Shown: in pieces, positions 22,392-34,130 of the stretch | Layout: every line of letters starts with the position of its first letter | How positions within the stretch are numbered: position 1 is the stretch's first letter | The notes under the pieces: model-generated | The model's database searches: none | The model's input: only the letters and a program-made list of their open reading frames with translations | What the model was told of the DNA's origin: nothing | Made by a program: the position numbers and the translations under genes | Source of the DNA: Buddleja alternifolia | Lineage: Eukaryota; Streptophyta; Magnoliopsida; Lamiales; Scrophulariaceae | Reading direction: 5' to 3' | Assembly (NCBI GenBank): GCA_019426215.1 | Contig: CM033395.1 | Coordinates: forward strand, 1,681,501 to 1,745,500 | DNA: 64,000 nt

Positions 22392-23189
22392 TTGCTTGCA
22401 TGCTGTGAATTGTGATTAGAGTATAATGAATTGCTTAAGTGTGGGGTGGTTAAATTGGTGAAAAGATTGGGCATACGTCAAATTTTTGTTGAGTTGATTG
22501 CTAAAAGAAAACAAAAAAAAAACAGAAAGAAACGAGGCTGAGTCATTCGAGTGGCTAATGAATGCTAAAATCACCCAGTTTCGTTTCTAGCCTTTGTCAT
22601 TCGAGTGATTAAGTCTGTTGGGGTGTCTTGACACCTAGTGCCTTAAAAAAGACTAGTTTGAGAGTCATTGGTCCAAAACTCGTTACAAGGGTGACATAGA
22701 AAGCTTGACAATCGAGACATTGCACGGGTTGATAAATTTTGAATGAAGGAAAGCAAATGAGGATGAAATATGATAGATGTTTGTGTTTTTGCTTGAAATA
22801 ACTGAGATGGTCCCTTGCTAGAACTCATATATCGCGCACGAATGGATGCATATTAAATCGAACTTGTTTGGGATTAGTGTGAAGACTTGAGAGTAAAGAT
22901 GTCCATGAGGTGGGAAAATATTGATTCTATGTGGTTATTGGTTTATGTGTGATGATTGTGGGGATTAATAAATGTTGTGACTAGTTGCTGATTTGATGAA
23001 CAATGAGACAGATAGACGAATGTCATGAATTTTTTGGGTATATTCTCTGCAAACCCTCACGAGACAAAACTCGTCCACTAGGAGTAATCTAGGGGTTTAA
23101 CGGCTTGTTGCATGTGCTAAGTGCAATTGTGTCCCCTACGAAAGTGGTGTTATCTTTATTTTTGTTTTCAAGTTTGTTTTGTTTAGATT

Positions 23190-23225
23190 TACTCGAGGAC
23201 GAGTAAAGGTTAAGTGTGGGGTGTT
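23190..23225 (+). promoter_or_regulatory. Hairpin plus terminal polypurine tract of element B
   Basis: TACTCG-AGGA-CGAGTA (23190-23205) is a 6-bp stem with loop AGGA, followed by AAGGTTAAGTGTGGGG and the 3' LTR at 23226. Compared with the element A hairpin, two stem pairs are changed on both sides, so base pairing is kept. Confidence 0.7.
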
Positions 23226-24520
23226 TGTTAGGTTTCATATTTTACATATTTTCATCATGTTTTACCTCACATTTATCTTTATTTTATGCCTTGTAGTTAG
23301 TCTTTTCCTTTAGTTTTAGCCTAATTTACGTATTTTGATTTCTAAGTCATTTTAATGACTTTGTAGGCATAAAAGCAATTATTTTGATGAGTTGAAGGAG
23401 TATTTCTTATGAGAATAATGAAGGCTAACCAAGAGGACTTGAAGAAATGCAATAGAGAGGCCAAACGAGAAAGTTTCGTTGAAGAAATATTAAGAGAAAA
23501 AATTCTGCATAGGCAGATTGCACAGTTGTGCAGCTGCGGGTTTTTATAATTTTCGTGGGCCGATTTTATGACTTGGTTGGGCCTATTGTATATATCTAAG
23601 GCTCCTTTTATGTTAAGAAAACAGGAAAAAACGTTTTTAGGCTAGATAATAGGTTAGAGGGTCATATTATTGAGTTAGAAGACTTGGAGAGGAAGAAAGA
23701 AGAAGGCTTGAAGGAGATTTCTTTGCGTTGGAAGCTTTCATCTTCTCAAGTTGTATTTTTCTAATCCTCCATTGTTGAACATGAGTATTTTTATGTTTAT
23801 GCAATTTATTTCTTGTTTTTCTTTAATTATGCATAGCTAAATTATTTTCTAGGGTTTAAGATGTAGTCTTGCGTATTAAATTGGATTATTGATGATTTAT
23901 GGATTTGATTCTTGTTTTGTTTATCTATTAATGAGTGTTTAATGCTTGTAATTGCTTGATCACCAATTGCATGATTTAAGATAAACTAAGAAGTATCGGG
24001 AGGTGAATTAGTTTATCGATTCAGATTTAATAGACATGTGTAAATTGCTTAATAGGGATATTGGTAATTTTGCATGAGACTAGTTAAACAATATTCATAA
24101 AACTTAATGGATTCATCTAAATTAGTTTTTGATCATGGGAGTGACAGTAATTAATTTAGTTGGGTACTCATGAAGATCTCGGGAGAGTATTCATGTATTT
24201 AAGGAATTTGGGTCTTTAATTTAAGCAAGAATGAGAATCCATTGAAAGTCAACAATCCATAGAAATACCTTGAGGAAATCTTAATCCCTAGGATTTTCGT
24301 TAATTGATTATTCGTGTTAATTATCTCTATTTTAATTAATTTAATTAATTATGCTTTCATTAATTTTTTCTTTTAATTAGTTTAAAAATCACATCTTTGA
24401 TAATCGATAGTCTAAATAATAGGATAAACTTCGTTTGGTACTTGATAACCTTCCCTGTGGAGACGATCTTACTTTCACTATATTATTTATTCGATTCCAT
24501 GTTGTTACGGATGGTTAACA
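23226..24520 (+). repeat. 3' LTR of element B
   Basis: This 1,295-bp LTR starts TGTTAGG and ends GTTAACA. It is the partner of 6303-7582. A possible TATA box GTATATATC lies at about 23588-23596, roughly 60 nt downstream of the near-palindrome at 23518-23533. Confidence 0.88.
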
Positions 24521-24525
24521 TTTAC

Positions 24526-24848
24526 CAATGCCTTCTCGAGCGTTACTAGAACAATTTGATGTTCCATTTGAACGAGCGCCTATTTTAAAGCCTTCTAATC
24601 CCAAGCTTATAGCTAAGGAGCAGAGGATGTTAGAGTTCAACAGAACGTTAAGAATTTGTCTAAGGCATATTAGTGTTGACCCACCTGAATGAGATAAGTA
24701 CTATGTTGCTTATAGAGAGAGACAAAAAAAAGAGAAGAAGTATGTAATTGACAAAGATCATGCTGCCGTGATTAGACTTGAAGAGAGTATATCTGAAGCG
24801 ATCAGGGCTGAAGTAAATAAAAGAGTCAATGCTCAAACAGAAGATTAA
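24526..24848 (+). pseudogene. Sirevirus-like extra ORF, C-terminal fragment
   Basis: Continuation of the interrupted ORF to the right of element B. One frame reads from 24526 to TAA at 24846-24848, with a TGA at 24690-24692. The residues are rich in Lys, Arg and Glu with helical character (RQKKEKKYV, LEESISEAIRAEV). It joins to the coiled-coil fragment ending near 6300. No known domain is recognised. It is followed by about 220 nt of untranslated sequence and then the Sirevirus-type polypurine tract. Confidence 0.4.
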
Positions 24849-25074
24849 GAACTCTTCCTTACTTTGCATTATCTATATTCTTGTCTCTTTATTGTATTTT
24901 GATTAGTTGTAAAATGCCTGTACTTACCTTGATATATTAATGAAGTGCATTTTTCAGCTAAAATATCTCGTTGAGGCTTAACTAACCTTAACTAACTTTA
25001 TCTAACCTTTATTCAAAACTAATTTTTTGGATGTCTAACTCTTGAGCTATAAAAAAGTAAGTATTGCCATCATC

Positions 25075-25088
25075 AAAAAGGGGGAAAT
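25075..25088 (+). promoter_or_regulatory. Polypurine tract of Sirevirus-like element
   Basis: AAAAAGGGGGAAAT, preceded by CATC and followed by the LTR start TGAAAATTTC, is the characteristic Sirevirus arrangement. Confidence 0.75.
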
Positions 25089-26525
25089 TGAAAATTTCTT
25101 GTTAAATGTTTTGATGATGACATTTAGGATTCTATGTTAGACCCCAAAATATGTAAGTTTGATTTTATTAGAAATCATGTATAAGCTTTGAGCGTTAGAT
25201 TTGTAATAGCCTTTATTTATTTTATCATTTTAGTCTGTTAGACTATGTAGTCTTAGAAGTATTGATTGAAGACAGGATCATTCAGTGATTGAATGAGCAT
25301 CTATCAATGACAAACATTCACCTGAATTTATTCCTAAGTCCAAAAGGAGTTTTAATGTAAATATTCTTAGATCATTAATTGTCAATGGGCATTTAATTCA
25401 AATGCATTAAATGCTGATAAGAGCATTAAATGTGATAAGTACTCCAGGACATACATAGAAGTCATCCTATTGGACTGTCAACTTTACAGAGATTGCAGCA
25501 CCAACTTTTATGCAACAAATTTTCAGGAAAAAAGACAAAAGTGGTTCACTCGTGGAAGTGAGAGACATGCGCCTATGCAAGTGTCAAACAAACACTTTTT
25601 CCAAGAATGTCTATAAATAGACTTCAACAACAAGCCAAAATCAGAGATCTAACACGGTACAAGCTTACAAGCCAAAACTCTGTTACATTGAAGTTTCAAT
25701 CCTTAAACTCTCAGAAAAGCTAGAATATTCAAGCAAGCATTCTCTTTGCTTTTCTTCAATTCCTGAGACATTCAACCAATATCTCAAACGTCTTCATAGA
25801 AAAACCTTACATTATTATTGAGATATTCCAAGTTGTTTGAACTTTTCCAAAATTAAACAAATCGTTAGAAAAATCCTTTCCAAGCCTCGCGATATGTGTG
25901 AAGTCGAAGTTGGATACTTGCAATATTTTTGGGTGAAAGAAGCAAGGGGATAGAAGTGTCTTAGAGCAGAAATCTGTGTGACCAAGGAGCTTAAGTCATC
26001 TATATCCATCATTCCCTAATTTGTAGAAAATTCTATGTGATTCTTTGAGAATCATTTTAGTGGATTGCCTCCGAGTGTTCGAGGAGAAGAAAGACGTAGT
26101 TGGGATTACACCACCCAACGAACCTTTCAATTCTTTGTGTTCTTTACTTTACCGTTATTTCTATCTTATCATATCATTGCATAAATCGGTTAAGTTAACA
26201 CATTGATTAAATCATTTAAAAGCTAAACAACTAAAGAAAACTTTGTGACGCTAAAACATTGCAAAAGGAAGACTTAAAATTTTTCATCTGTGCTAACCCT
26301 GATTAAAGAACTGAAAGCTTAAACCTACTTGGTTATAGTATTTAAATCTTAAGTCTAAGTTAATCTTTTCAAAGTAGTCTTCAAGTAGACGCTCAGCCAA
26401 GCGCCTACATTTCAAGCATCCAACCCTATTTTAATATGAAACTTTTTTAATTCGAAAAAGATTTCAGGGTCTATTCAACACCCTCCCCCCTTCTAAACCC
26501 TTTCGTATGCTACTTGGGACCAACA
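25089..26525 (+). repeat. 3' LTR of Sirevirus-like element
   Basis: This LTR of about 1.44 kb runs from TGAAAATTTC to GGGACCAACA. It has the typical C-rich end (CACCCTCCCCCCTTCTA near 26479-26495). The TATA box TATAAATA lies inside the palindrome GTCTATAAATAGAC (25609-25622). Inverted copies of GCATTTAAT lie upstream (25389-25414). The exact right end is judged from a CA terminus; the partner LTR is not in the window. Confidence 0.65.
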
Positions 26526-27029
26526 ATGGACTTTTCCTAGAGGGCCGACGCCAATGGGCCATCACAAAGAAAGGTAAAGAGAAAAAATACACTTTGTGGG
26601 CTTCAATAATTTTTAAATTAATTTTATTACAACAATCCTTAAAAAGAAAAGTAAATTGAATATAACCTAAGTCCATGTTCGCATCAATTAATACATGCAC
26701 GCAAAATTTATTACATGCTCGCTATATTAAAACACTTATGTTGATTATATAAAAATTTAGTCCAACTAAAAAGTCTTTTATTAAAATTCCCAACTTTTAT
26801 GTATTATTTATTTCAATTAAAATCATTCTAGTCCTACTAGATGACTTAGATACACAAAATTATAAATTAAGTATATCCACCTGTAATTAAAATAATATTA
26901 GTCCAACTAAAATAAATACATAAATTATGGAATCCTATTTTATTATGATTTAAAGCATTCATTAATTGAAAAAACTTTTATTTGGTTAAAGAATTATTTA
27001 TATTCTTTGTTCAAATATTCAAGTAATTT
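26526..27029. other. AT-rich spacer without recognised gene
   Basis: No coding sequence or clear repeat termini are seen. The left terminus expected for the adjacent CACTA element should lie here but no CACTA end was found. Confidence 0.4.
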
Positions 27030-27155
27030 TAGCGGTTCGGGCAAACCGCTGTAAAAACAAACCAAAAAAAAAAAAATCCCTACCTATTACAACGGTTCAT
27101 CCCGAACCGCTGTAATAGGTTCGACTCATACAGCGGTTCGGTTGAACCGCTGTAA
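27030..27155. repeat. Left subterminal inverted repeats of CACTA element
   Basis: Three hairpin-forming units with TAGCGGTT/AACCGCTGTA, ACAACGGTT/AACCGCTGT and ACAGCGGTT/AACCGCTGT. Subterminal repeats of this kind are the binding sites of CACTA accessory transposase proteins in characterised elements. Confidence 0.8.
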
Positions 27156-27199
27156 CACAAAAAAAAATGGAAATTAGGCTTAAACATTCTAGGGCCGGC

Positions 27200-27202
<3 letters not shown>

Positions 27203-27257
<55 letters not shown>

Positions 27258-27443
27258 CTCTCTCTAACCCACCACCAGAACTCGTATCCGCCGCCGCCGC
27301 TACCACCGATCTCTCTCTCTCTACTCGATCTCTCTCTCTCTCTCTTCTACTCGATCTCTCTCTATCCCTCTGTACCCTTTCTCTCTCACTCACCACCACC
27401 ACTATCCACCACCGCCACATTCCGCCACTCCCTCCGTTTGTAC

Positions 27444-27487
<44 letters not shown>

Positions 27488-27516
27488 ATCTATATATATA
27501 TATATATATAACTCTC
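27203..27516. repeat. CT and TA microsatellites
   Basis: (CT)n runs at 27203-27250 and about 27447-27486, further CT-rich stretches between them, and a TA run at about 27490-27510. Open frames across it are low-complexity translations of CTCTCT. Confidence 0.85.
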
Positions 27517-27636
27517 TATATATATATAGCGCTGTCCCGCCGCCGTCCCATCGCCGCCACCTCCACCACCACAATTTGGGTAATTAAGTTATATATATTT
27601 ATATATATAACCAATTAAGAATTATCTAATTCATTA

Positions 27637-28544
27637 TCTATACTATTTATTAAAGATGTGGGCCTGAGAGTAACCACTTTGGGAAACCAAATGTGTGTTC
27701 CCTAATATACCCTTATACCCTAAACAATTAAAGGACAAATTACATGAGTCCCCTTTTGTAATTCTCTCATCACAAATGAGTCGTGGGTTTAACTGCCAGA
27801 AACTTCCCTTACCCACGCATCTCAAATCAAACATTCACATTTTATAATCAGAAGTGATAACTACCATCATGCTAAACCATTTTCACATTTTTGTTTACTT
27901 CGTAAGATTTGTAACTCAAATGAAGAAAGAAAATTTGGAAGTATATCATGGTAATTTTTCCCACAACCATATCTGCTCAGTGGTATATTAATTCATTAGT
28001 TTTTGATGATTTATTTCATTTTGATACTTTTATTGTCTGGTTTTTTTTTTTTTCAGGAGTTGGGGTTGGGAAGGGATTGTGCGAGATCGGTAGAATTCTG
28101 TTCTTATGGCCTGTGAATTTCATTTGTTCATGAGTTGCAAACACAACAAAAAGCATTTTGCCTGTATGTATGAAGGTAAAAGGAAAAGTAGACTTTATTG
28201 CTAAGTTAATTCTTATAATCGGCAACTGAGTGCATCAAAATTGTTTGTATGTAATTTCACTTCTTTTTTAGTTTCACAATGTAATAATATTTTTTGTTGT
28301 CAAATTTTAGGTCTGTACATTTTTTTAGATCAACTAAAATTTTGCTTATATCTTATATTTGGACAGACTTATCATCTTTGACATACATAAATATGATTTA
28401 TTTAATTAGTTGTTAATTTCATCTTGCAATGTATTTAATAAGTTTAGATGTCTTTTTTAATTAAATGTCCATCATTTTTAATAAAAAAATAGTCAAAAAC
28501 AAATTGAATTTATGCACACGCAAGGAGTGTGCCTTTGGCGCTAG
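27637..28544 (+). mobile_element. Non-autonomous Helitron
   Basis: The 5' end is TCTATACTATTTATTAAAG preceded by A. The 3' end is CTAG (28541-28544) followed by T. Eight nt before CTAG is a hairpin GCACAC-GCAAGGA-GTGTGC (28514-28532). Insertion between A and T, a TC start, and a 3' hairpin plus CTRR end are the Helitron hallmarks. No Rep/helicase is encoded, and the interior has no recognised gene. Confidence 0.72.
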
Positions 28545-29264
28545 TACTAATTAATAATGTGTAAAACATAATATAATATTATATTGTTGCATAAATGTAT
28601 ACTTTGTGTCACGTATTTTCACACATTTTATGTTATGTATTAGTCTACATACTTTAGATTACGTATTTATATGCATGTGTTTACCTTAATACGCATAATC
28701 CCACATACATACATGAAACGTATATCGTACATACACCCAATCAATATACTTATATGTGCATCACATCATGCCACATCGTACACACACATATATAGCGTTT
28801 GTGCTATGTGTTTCGGTTTTGTGCTATAAATTGGAAATGTAACGGGTTTGTGCTATGTGTCTGTAATTGTGCAGATTTGGGATAACTTTTTTAGATAAAT
28901 ATGAGAAAAAATTTGTGGTATAAGTAATTCTTGAGAATTGCCTATATTTGTGGAAATATTTATACTTAGTTGCTGGAAATATTTATACTTAGTACGTTGC
29001 TGGAAATATGATGCTTTATTTGTAGTTTTATATGATTTATGTGATCCAACTGGTGATCAGTATTTATAACATGATGCTTTATTTGTCGTTTTATGTGATT
29101 TATATGATCCAACTGGTGATCAATATTTGTAGTTGTTAGAAATATGATGTTTTATGTGATCCAACTGGTGATCAATATTTTCGTGAAGTGAGATCGACAT
29201 TTTGTGTTTGTTGTGGCTGAAAGATTAGAATATTGGGTTTGTTGTGGTTGAAAGATACGAATTT
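28545..29264. other. CACTA 5' region with short repeats
   Basis: No coding sequence is recognised. GATCCAACTGGTGATCARTA occurs three times (about 29041, 29105 and 29159) within longer partial repeats, and GTTTGTGCTATGTGT twice (near 28796 and 28846). Confidence 0.5.
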
Positions 29265-29680
29265 TGTTGGTTGCAAGTTTGGGGGAAGATTAAGTCGAGA
29301 ACTTGGTAGAAATTTTTGCGTCGTTACTCTGTCGATTTTTTTCTAAAATAATGTTAAATAAATTAAAATAATTTATTTAATTCAACTCAACTGATGTTAA
29401 AATTATTTAATTTAATTAAGAATCAAGATGAATCGAAGTTGGATTTTAGCGGATTGTAAGATCTAAATTATGTTGGTTGCAACCCACCCGGGGGAAGATT
29501 AAGTCGAGAACTTGGTAGAAATTTTTGCGTCGTTACTCTGTCGAATTTTTTCTAGAATAATGAGAAATAAATTAAAATGAAAATTATTTAATTAATTCAA
29601 CTATCAACTGATGTTAAAATTGTTTAATTTAATTAATTCAGAATCAAGATGGATCGAAGTTGGATTTTGGCGGATCGTAT
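29265..29680 (+). repeat. Tandem duplication across transposase start
   Basis: 29265-29460 is repeated at 29472-29680 with a period of 209-221 bp. Both copies end in an ATGRATCGAAGTTGGATTTT reading. Only the second copy continues into the transposase frame; the first is degenerate. Confidence 0.75.
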
Positions 29681-31326
29681 GTCGGAACAGTATGAGAAAG
29701 GGGTGAAAGAGTTCATAAAGTTTGCGGTTAAGCATGCACTAGATCGAACTAGGATCACTTGCCCGTGTTTACGTTGTTGTTTTGGAAAGAGAATTAGTCC
29801 ACGTGAGTTGGAAGATCATTTGGTGTGTAATGGAATTGATAAAAGATACACATGTTGGACAAGACACTGTGAAAGCAGTGTCACGTCAGATGATTTGGGT
29901 GGTACATCATATCCATCACAAGATTTCAACATGAATGATTATGAGTCTGATCGTTTGGAGGTGATGACAAATGTGATTGAGGAGGATTTGCGAAATTGTC
30001 CTAAAATGTTTAACAATTTGACAAGTGATTCAAAGACACCACTGTATAGTGGTAGTAAATTCACAAGATTGAAAGTAGTTCTAAACCTATACAAGTTAAA
30101 AGCCAACAATGGGTGGAGTGATTAGAGTTTCACAGACTTACTTGGTCTACTAAAAAGCATGCTACGCAAAGATAATGTGTTACCTAATCATACTTATGAG
30201 GCTAAACGGATGTTAACCTCAATTGGCATGGGATATGAGAGGATACATGCATGTTTCAATGATTGCATATTGTTTAGAACTGACTGTGCATCATTGAAGG
30301 CCTGTCCAAAATGTGGCGCCTCGCGGTACAAGAAGAATGGATCTGCTCCTGTCAAAACCATGTGGTATTTGCCCATAATACCACGATTTAAGCGCATGTA
30401 CAGTAGTAAAGAGTTAGCCAAGGACTTGACATATCATGCTGATAGAAGGATTGAAGATGACAAGATTCGACACCCCTCAGATTCTCTTCAATGGTAAAAG
30501 ATTGATGATGATTTCCCTGAATTTGTTGAAGAAAAAGAAACATGCGCCTTATATTGGCTACAGATGGCATGAACCCTCATGGCTTGCAAAGTAGCTCACA
30601 TAGTACTTGGCCAGTGATTTTGATGATCTACAACCTTCCCCTATCGCGATGTATGAAGCGAGAGCATATAATGATGCCTATACTCATTTTTGGGTCGAAA
30701 CAATCTGGAAATGATATAGATGTCTACTTGGCTCCTTTAATTGAGGATTTGAAGGTGTTGTGGGAGACCGGTGTTCAAGTATATGACGGGTTCAGAGAAG
30801 AAAATTTCAATCTCAAAGTCATGTTATTTGGAACAATCAATGATTTTTCGGCACGAGCAAACCTCGAGGGATATGGTGTACATGGCCAATGTGGATGCCC
30901 CATATGTGTCAAGAGCACAAATCAATATCGATTGACACACTCTCAAAAATATACATTCCAAAGGCATCGGAGATGGCTAAATCGGAACCATCGATGTCAT
31001 CGGTGGAAGAAAGCTTTCAATGGGAATATAGAAGAAGGCGGAGCTCCTAAGTGCTTGACTGGTGAAGAAGTGTTTGAAAATGTAAAAGACTTGGAGGTCA
31101 AATTTGGAAAGATTTTTGTAGGTGGCCTTGCAAAAACTGGGTGAAAAAAAAGGTCAATTTTCTTTGAGTTTCCGTATTGGACGTCGTTACATGTTAGACA
31201 TTTTCTTGATATTATGCATATTGAGAAAAATGTATTTGATAGTGTCATTGGTACACTTCTAAATGTGCTCGGAAAGACAAAAGATGGCGTAAAGGCAAGG
31301 TTAAACTTGGTTGAAATGAAGATATG
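29649..31326 (+). pseudogene. CACTA TNP2-type transposase, broken
   Basis: The N-terminal part (29649-30122) is a transposase-associated domain with a Cys-rich core (CPCLRCCFGKR, then DHLVCNGIDKRYTCW). The same frame continues after TAG 30123-30125 into the TNP2 domain (YEAKRMLTSIG, KCGASRYKK), stops at TAA 30495-30497, and shifts frame near 30500-30545. The shifted frame holds LATDGMNPHG with a likely catalytic Asp, NDIDVYLAPLIEDLKVLW, a Cys pair in the GQCGCPIC region and, after a TGA at 31142, FLDIMHIEKNVFDSVIGTLLN with a second conserved Asp. The rest of TNP2, including the final catalytic Glu region, is absent. The protein would cut and join CACTA ends in the nucleus; this copy is inactive. 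Confidence 0.88.
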
Positions 31327-31578
31327 AGGAAAATTAGCACCAACAAATAAGGGATGCGGGATCCGATTGCACAGAGGTAACACGAGCACTCGTGTGGAGG
31401 ATTGTGCGTTCCGATAAAATAAATGAAATTGATAACGACAATGTTAGAAGAGTAGTGAATGAAATGGTGAGTTATTTGCAATTTTAGCTCTATAATGTGT
31501 TGTATGTTTGGTTTGAAATATTATTGAAAAAACAAAGTTCACTAATTTTTTTTATTTTTTTAAATGTATTATTACAGG

Positions 31579-33729
31579 AGAGCATTTCACAAGAGAGTAC
31601 TAGCCATAGTGGAAATGAGAAGAGTCGAGATGATCTATTGGCTAAAGCTCTTAAAAAGAAGGGGCATCCGGGTCGCGTTAGGGGTGTTGGCTTTAGGGTC
31701 TCACAAAGAGACTAATTTACGGATCCAAAGCCTGCTAAAGAAATGGAGATGGAAAGTTTGAGAAACATGATGAAGAACCTCTCTGAAACTATGCTTGCCA
31801 TGCAACGCCAGATTGATGTTTTGGAAGCGCCTAACTCGCGTTAGCCAAATGAAGATGAGGTGATTTCTTTGAAAGATAGTTGCCCAGAACCAGTTAGGAT
31901 GCTTCCTGAGGTAATGATTTGAACTTGTTTGTTGAGAATGTAACTTGCAACTCTCTATTTATGTAAATCACACAAAACTTTCTAATATAATGTTTTGTGT
32001 ATATATATAGATTATCGCTCCATGTCAATTAGCACTTTCATCACTGTCATATCGTGTGGTGGCTAAAGGACAGCTGTACAATCGAGTGGTGCTTTATAGA
32101 ATACTTCACAACCATCCATTAGCCACCAACCATGTGAAAGTGCACATTGATAGTTGAGATGGATACACCCCTACCCGTCCCTCTCAATGATGAAGTGCTT
32201 ACCATTTCTAGTGCTCTGGGTACCTTTGTTGCTTGGCCAGTGAGTCTTGTCATTGTCACTGTTGCACCGATATGTAATTAATAGCTAGTCATTAATAAAT
32301 TATAATAATTGTTTAAGGTTACTAAATATACTTTGGTGTGTAACATTCATGTTTTATTTTCTTTGCTTAAATAGTCTCTTGGACCATCCAAATCATCTGG
32401 AAACCAGAAATCAGGGACGTTGAAGCAGTCAGCTGTCAAACCAAAACCTCCAGTGGCCAAGCCTGCATGTGAAGGTGACAGATGTGCAGACCTTGTACTA
32501 GATGGACTCCCTGATGACCTTTTATTTCTGAAAAAGTACACGAAGATGATGTCTATTGATGCCCAGATCACTATAGACATCGAGGAAAGAATTATGAATT
32601 TTGCATTCCCAGAGTATATTGGGAAGGAGGAGATCTGTCACCTTCTGCGTCAAGAAGAGATAGGAGCCTCTATAATTACATCGTACATAAAGTAAGTTTT
32701 TTAAATTATTTTATTGCATCTGAACTATGATTATTTTCGTTACTCGAAATTCATTTTTTATGCTCAATTTAGGTGTTTGCGGGTTAAGTACGTGATCCCC
32801 GAAGGGAAAGAAGCAAGTTTTGGGTTCCTTAGACCACATTCCATATCTGTGAGAACAGGCAAGCATACTGAACAAGTGTAGTACATAGAAGGTGCTATGA
32901 TACAGAGTGCACAAATGAATAAGTTATTTCTTCCACCTTACAACACCGGGTGAACTACTAAAGACTCAACTTTAATTTGTAAAACTAGTTACGCAAAACG
33001 AATTTTGAACTTATCTTTTGAATGCTTTTTAGGGGACATTGGTTGTTGCTTGCAATTGATCCATTTCAAGAGGTCGTTTACTATCTGGATTCTTTGCATG
33101 GTGAGCCGGATTACCGAGATGAGATGACACAAAAAATCAATCAGTAAGTTTTTCATTCAATCAATGTATCCATTATATTTAATATTTTTTTAAAGTGTAT
33201 ATTTATTTCACATAATTGCTTGTTTTTGACATATTTTCTTGTTTTTTATATTTTTTTTATAGGGTTGTGCGCATATTTCGTGCAAATCGCAACAACCATT
33301 CCAAGAAATCCAAAAACAAGGCCTGTCAATGGATTAAATAAAAGTTAGCATTTTCTAGTTTGAAGAGATTATATATTCGTATAGAAGTTAGTGTTCTAAT
33401 ACAACGTAACTTTGATTATTTTTGTAGTGCCCCGACAGACAAACGAGGTGGATTGTGGCTACTTCGTTATGAGATTCGTGAAAGAGGTTATTAGTCACGG
33501 ACAATCTATAATCCCAACGACGGTCTGCATAATCTTAATATATACTTAATTTCTATCCCTTTTGAAATTATTAAACCTTTGGTAGGTAGTTAAAACGTCA
33601 TTTGAGTTTGCAATTAATCTCTATATATATCTTGCAGTACTTTCATGATTCTCAATCCTTCTATACTCAAGAGCAAATTGATGAAGTACGCTGCAAAGTG
33701 GCACATTACATTTTCTTAGCAGCTCCTTA
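31579..33729 (+). pseudogene. CACTA second gene: plant transposase domain plus Ulp1-like (C48) protease, broken
   Basis: The product appears split over exons. The part near 31579-31715 has KKKGHPGRVRGVG, typical of the plant Ptta/En/Spm domain. 32374-32691 is open and ends at a GTAAGT donor; 32773 follows an AG acceptor but meets a stop near 32879. 33033-33143 encodes GHWLLLAIDPFQEVVYYLDS with the His and Asp of a C48 cysteine protease, again ending at a GTAAGT. 33263-33340 and about 33428-33520 follow; the latter holds PRQTNEVDCGYFVMRFVKE with the catalytic Gln and Cys. The last exon (about 33639-33729) ends FLAAP and TAG. Ulp1-like proteases remove SUMO-type modifiers; their role in CACTA elements is not settled. 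Stops in several exons make this a pseudogene. Confidence 0.8.
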
Positions 33730-34023
33730 GAAATTAGGTAATGTATTTTTTGTAAATTGTGACTTGTTGTAAATTGTGATTTGATTAGTTAATTGTGAGT
33801 AATTTAATTAGTTGATTGTAAATTAACACGTGATCATTTGTTGGAAATTATAAAAGTTTATTATTGGAGGAAAGAGATGGTAATATTGAAGTTTGGGGTT
33901 TTTGTTGTTTATGTTGAATATGTTTTACTGTGCAGCTGGAATTTGTTGGGTTGGTTTATTAAATATTACTGTACAGGAATATTACCATAATAAGGTGCAA
34001 AATTAAAAAAAAAAATCTGACAC

Positions 34024-34130
34024 CCTATTACAGCGGTTTTTTATTGAACCGTTGTAATAGGTCTAAACCATATTACAGCATTGTCTATTACAGCAGTTAA
34101 AACCGCTGTAATAAGTCCAAAAAAACTGTT
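34024..34130. repeat. Right subterminal inverted repeats of CACTA element
   Basis: Units CTATTACAGCGGTT, AACCGTTGTAATAG, TTACAGCAGTT and AACCGCTGTAATA, inverted relative to each other, followed by the terminal GTAGTAGTG. Confidence 0.8.

Larger units (their letters stand above)
6303..24520 (+). mobile_element. Pol-less Ty3 Tat/Athila-like element B (complete, with nested chromovirus)
   Basis: Complete insertion with LTRs 6303-7582 and 23226-24520, primer site at 7586, a gag-protease frame, a long 3' UTR and a polypurine tract at about 23211. A perfect 5-bp target duplication TTTAC lies at 6298-6302 and 24521-24525. Without the nested chromovirus the element is about 7.6 kb. There is no reverse transcriptase, RNase H or integrase, so it resembles plant non-autonomous gag-carrying LTR elements (TR-GAG type) and would need enzymes in trans. 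Confidence 0.88.
2135..26525 (+). mobile_element. Sirevirus-like Copia retrotransposon, 3' half, with nested insertions
   Basis: After removal of three nested elements, the pieces 2135-3162, 5084-6302 and 24526-26525 read as one unit: a degenerate extra ORF, a 3' UTR, the purine tract in CATCAAAAAGGGGGAAATTG and an LTR. The AAAAAGGGGG tract after a CATC and an extra ORF downstream of pol are typical of Sirevirus/Maximus Copia elements (established for that genus). Reverse transcriptase and integrase lie outside the window or are lost. The nested elements all have perfect 5-bp target duplications, which proves the order of insertion. Confidence 0.65.

Noticed and set aside
27167..27511. Leu/Ser-rich ORF
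   Set aside because: It is a read-through of CT microsatellites.
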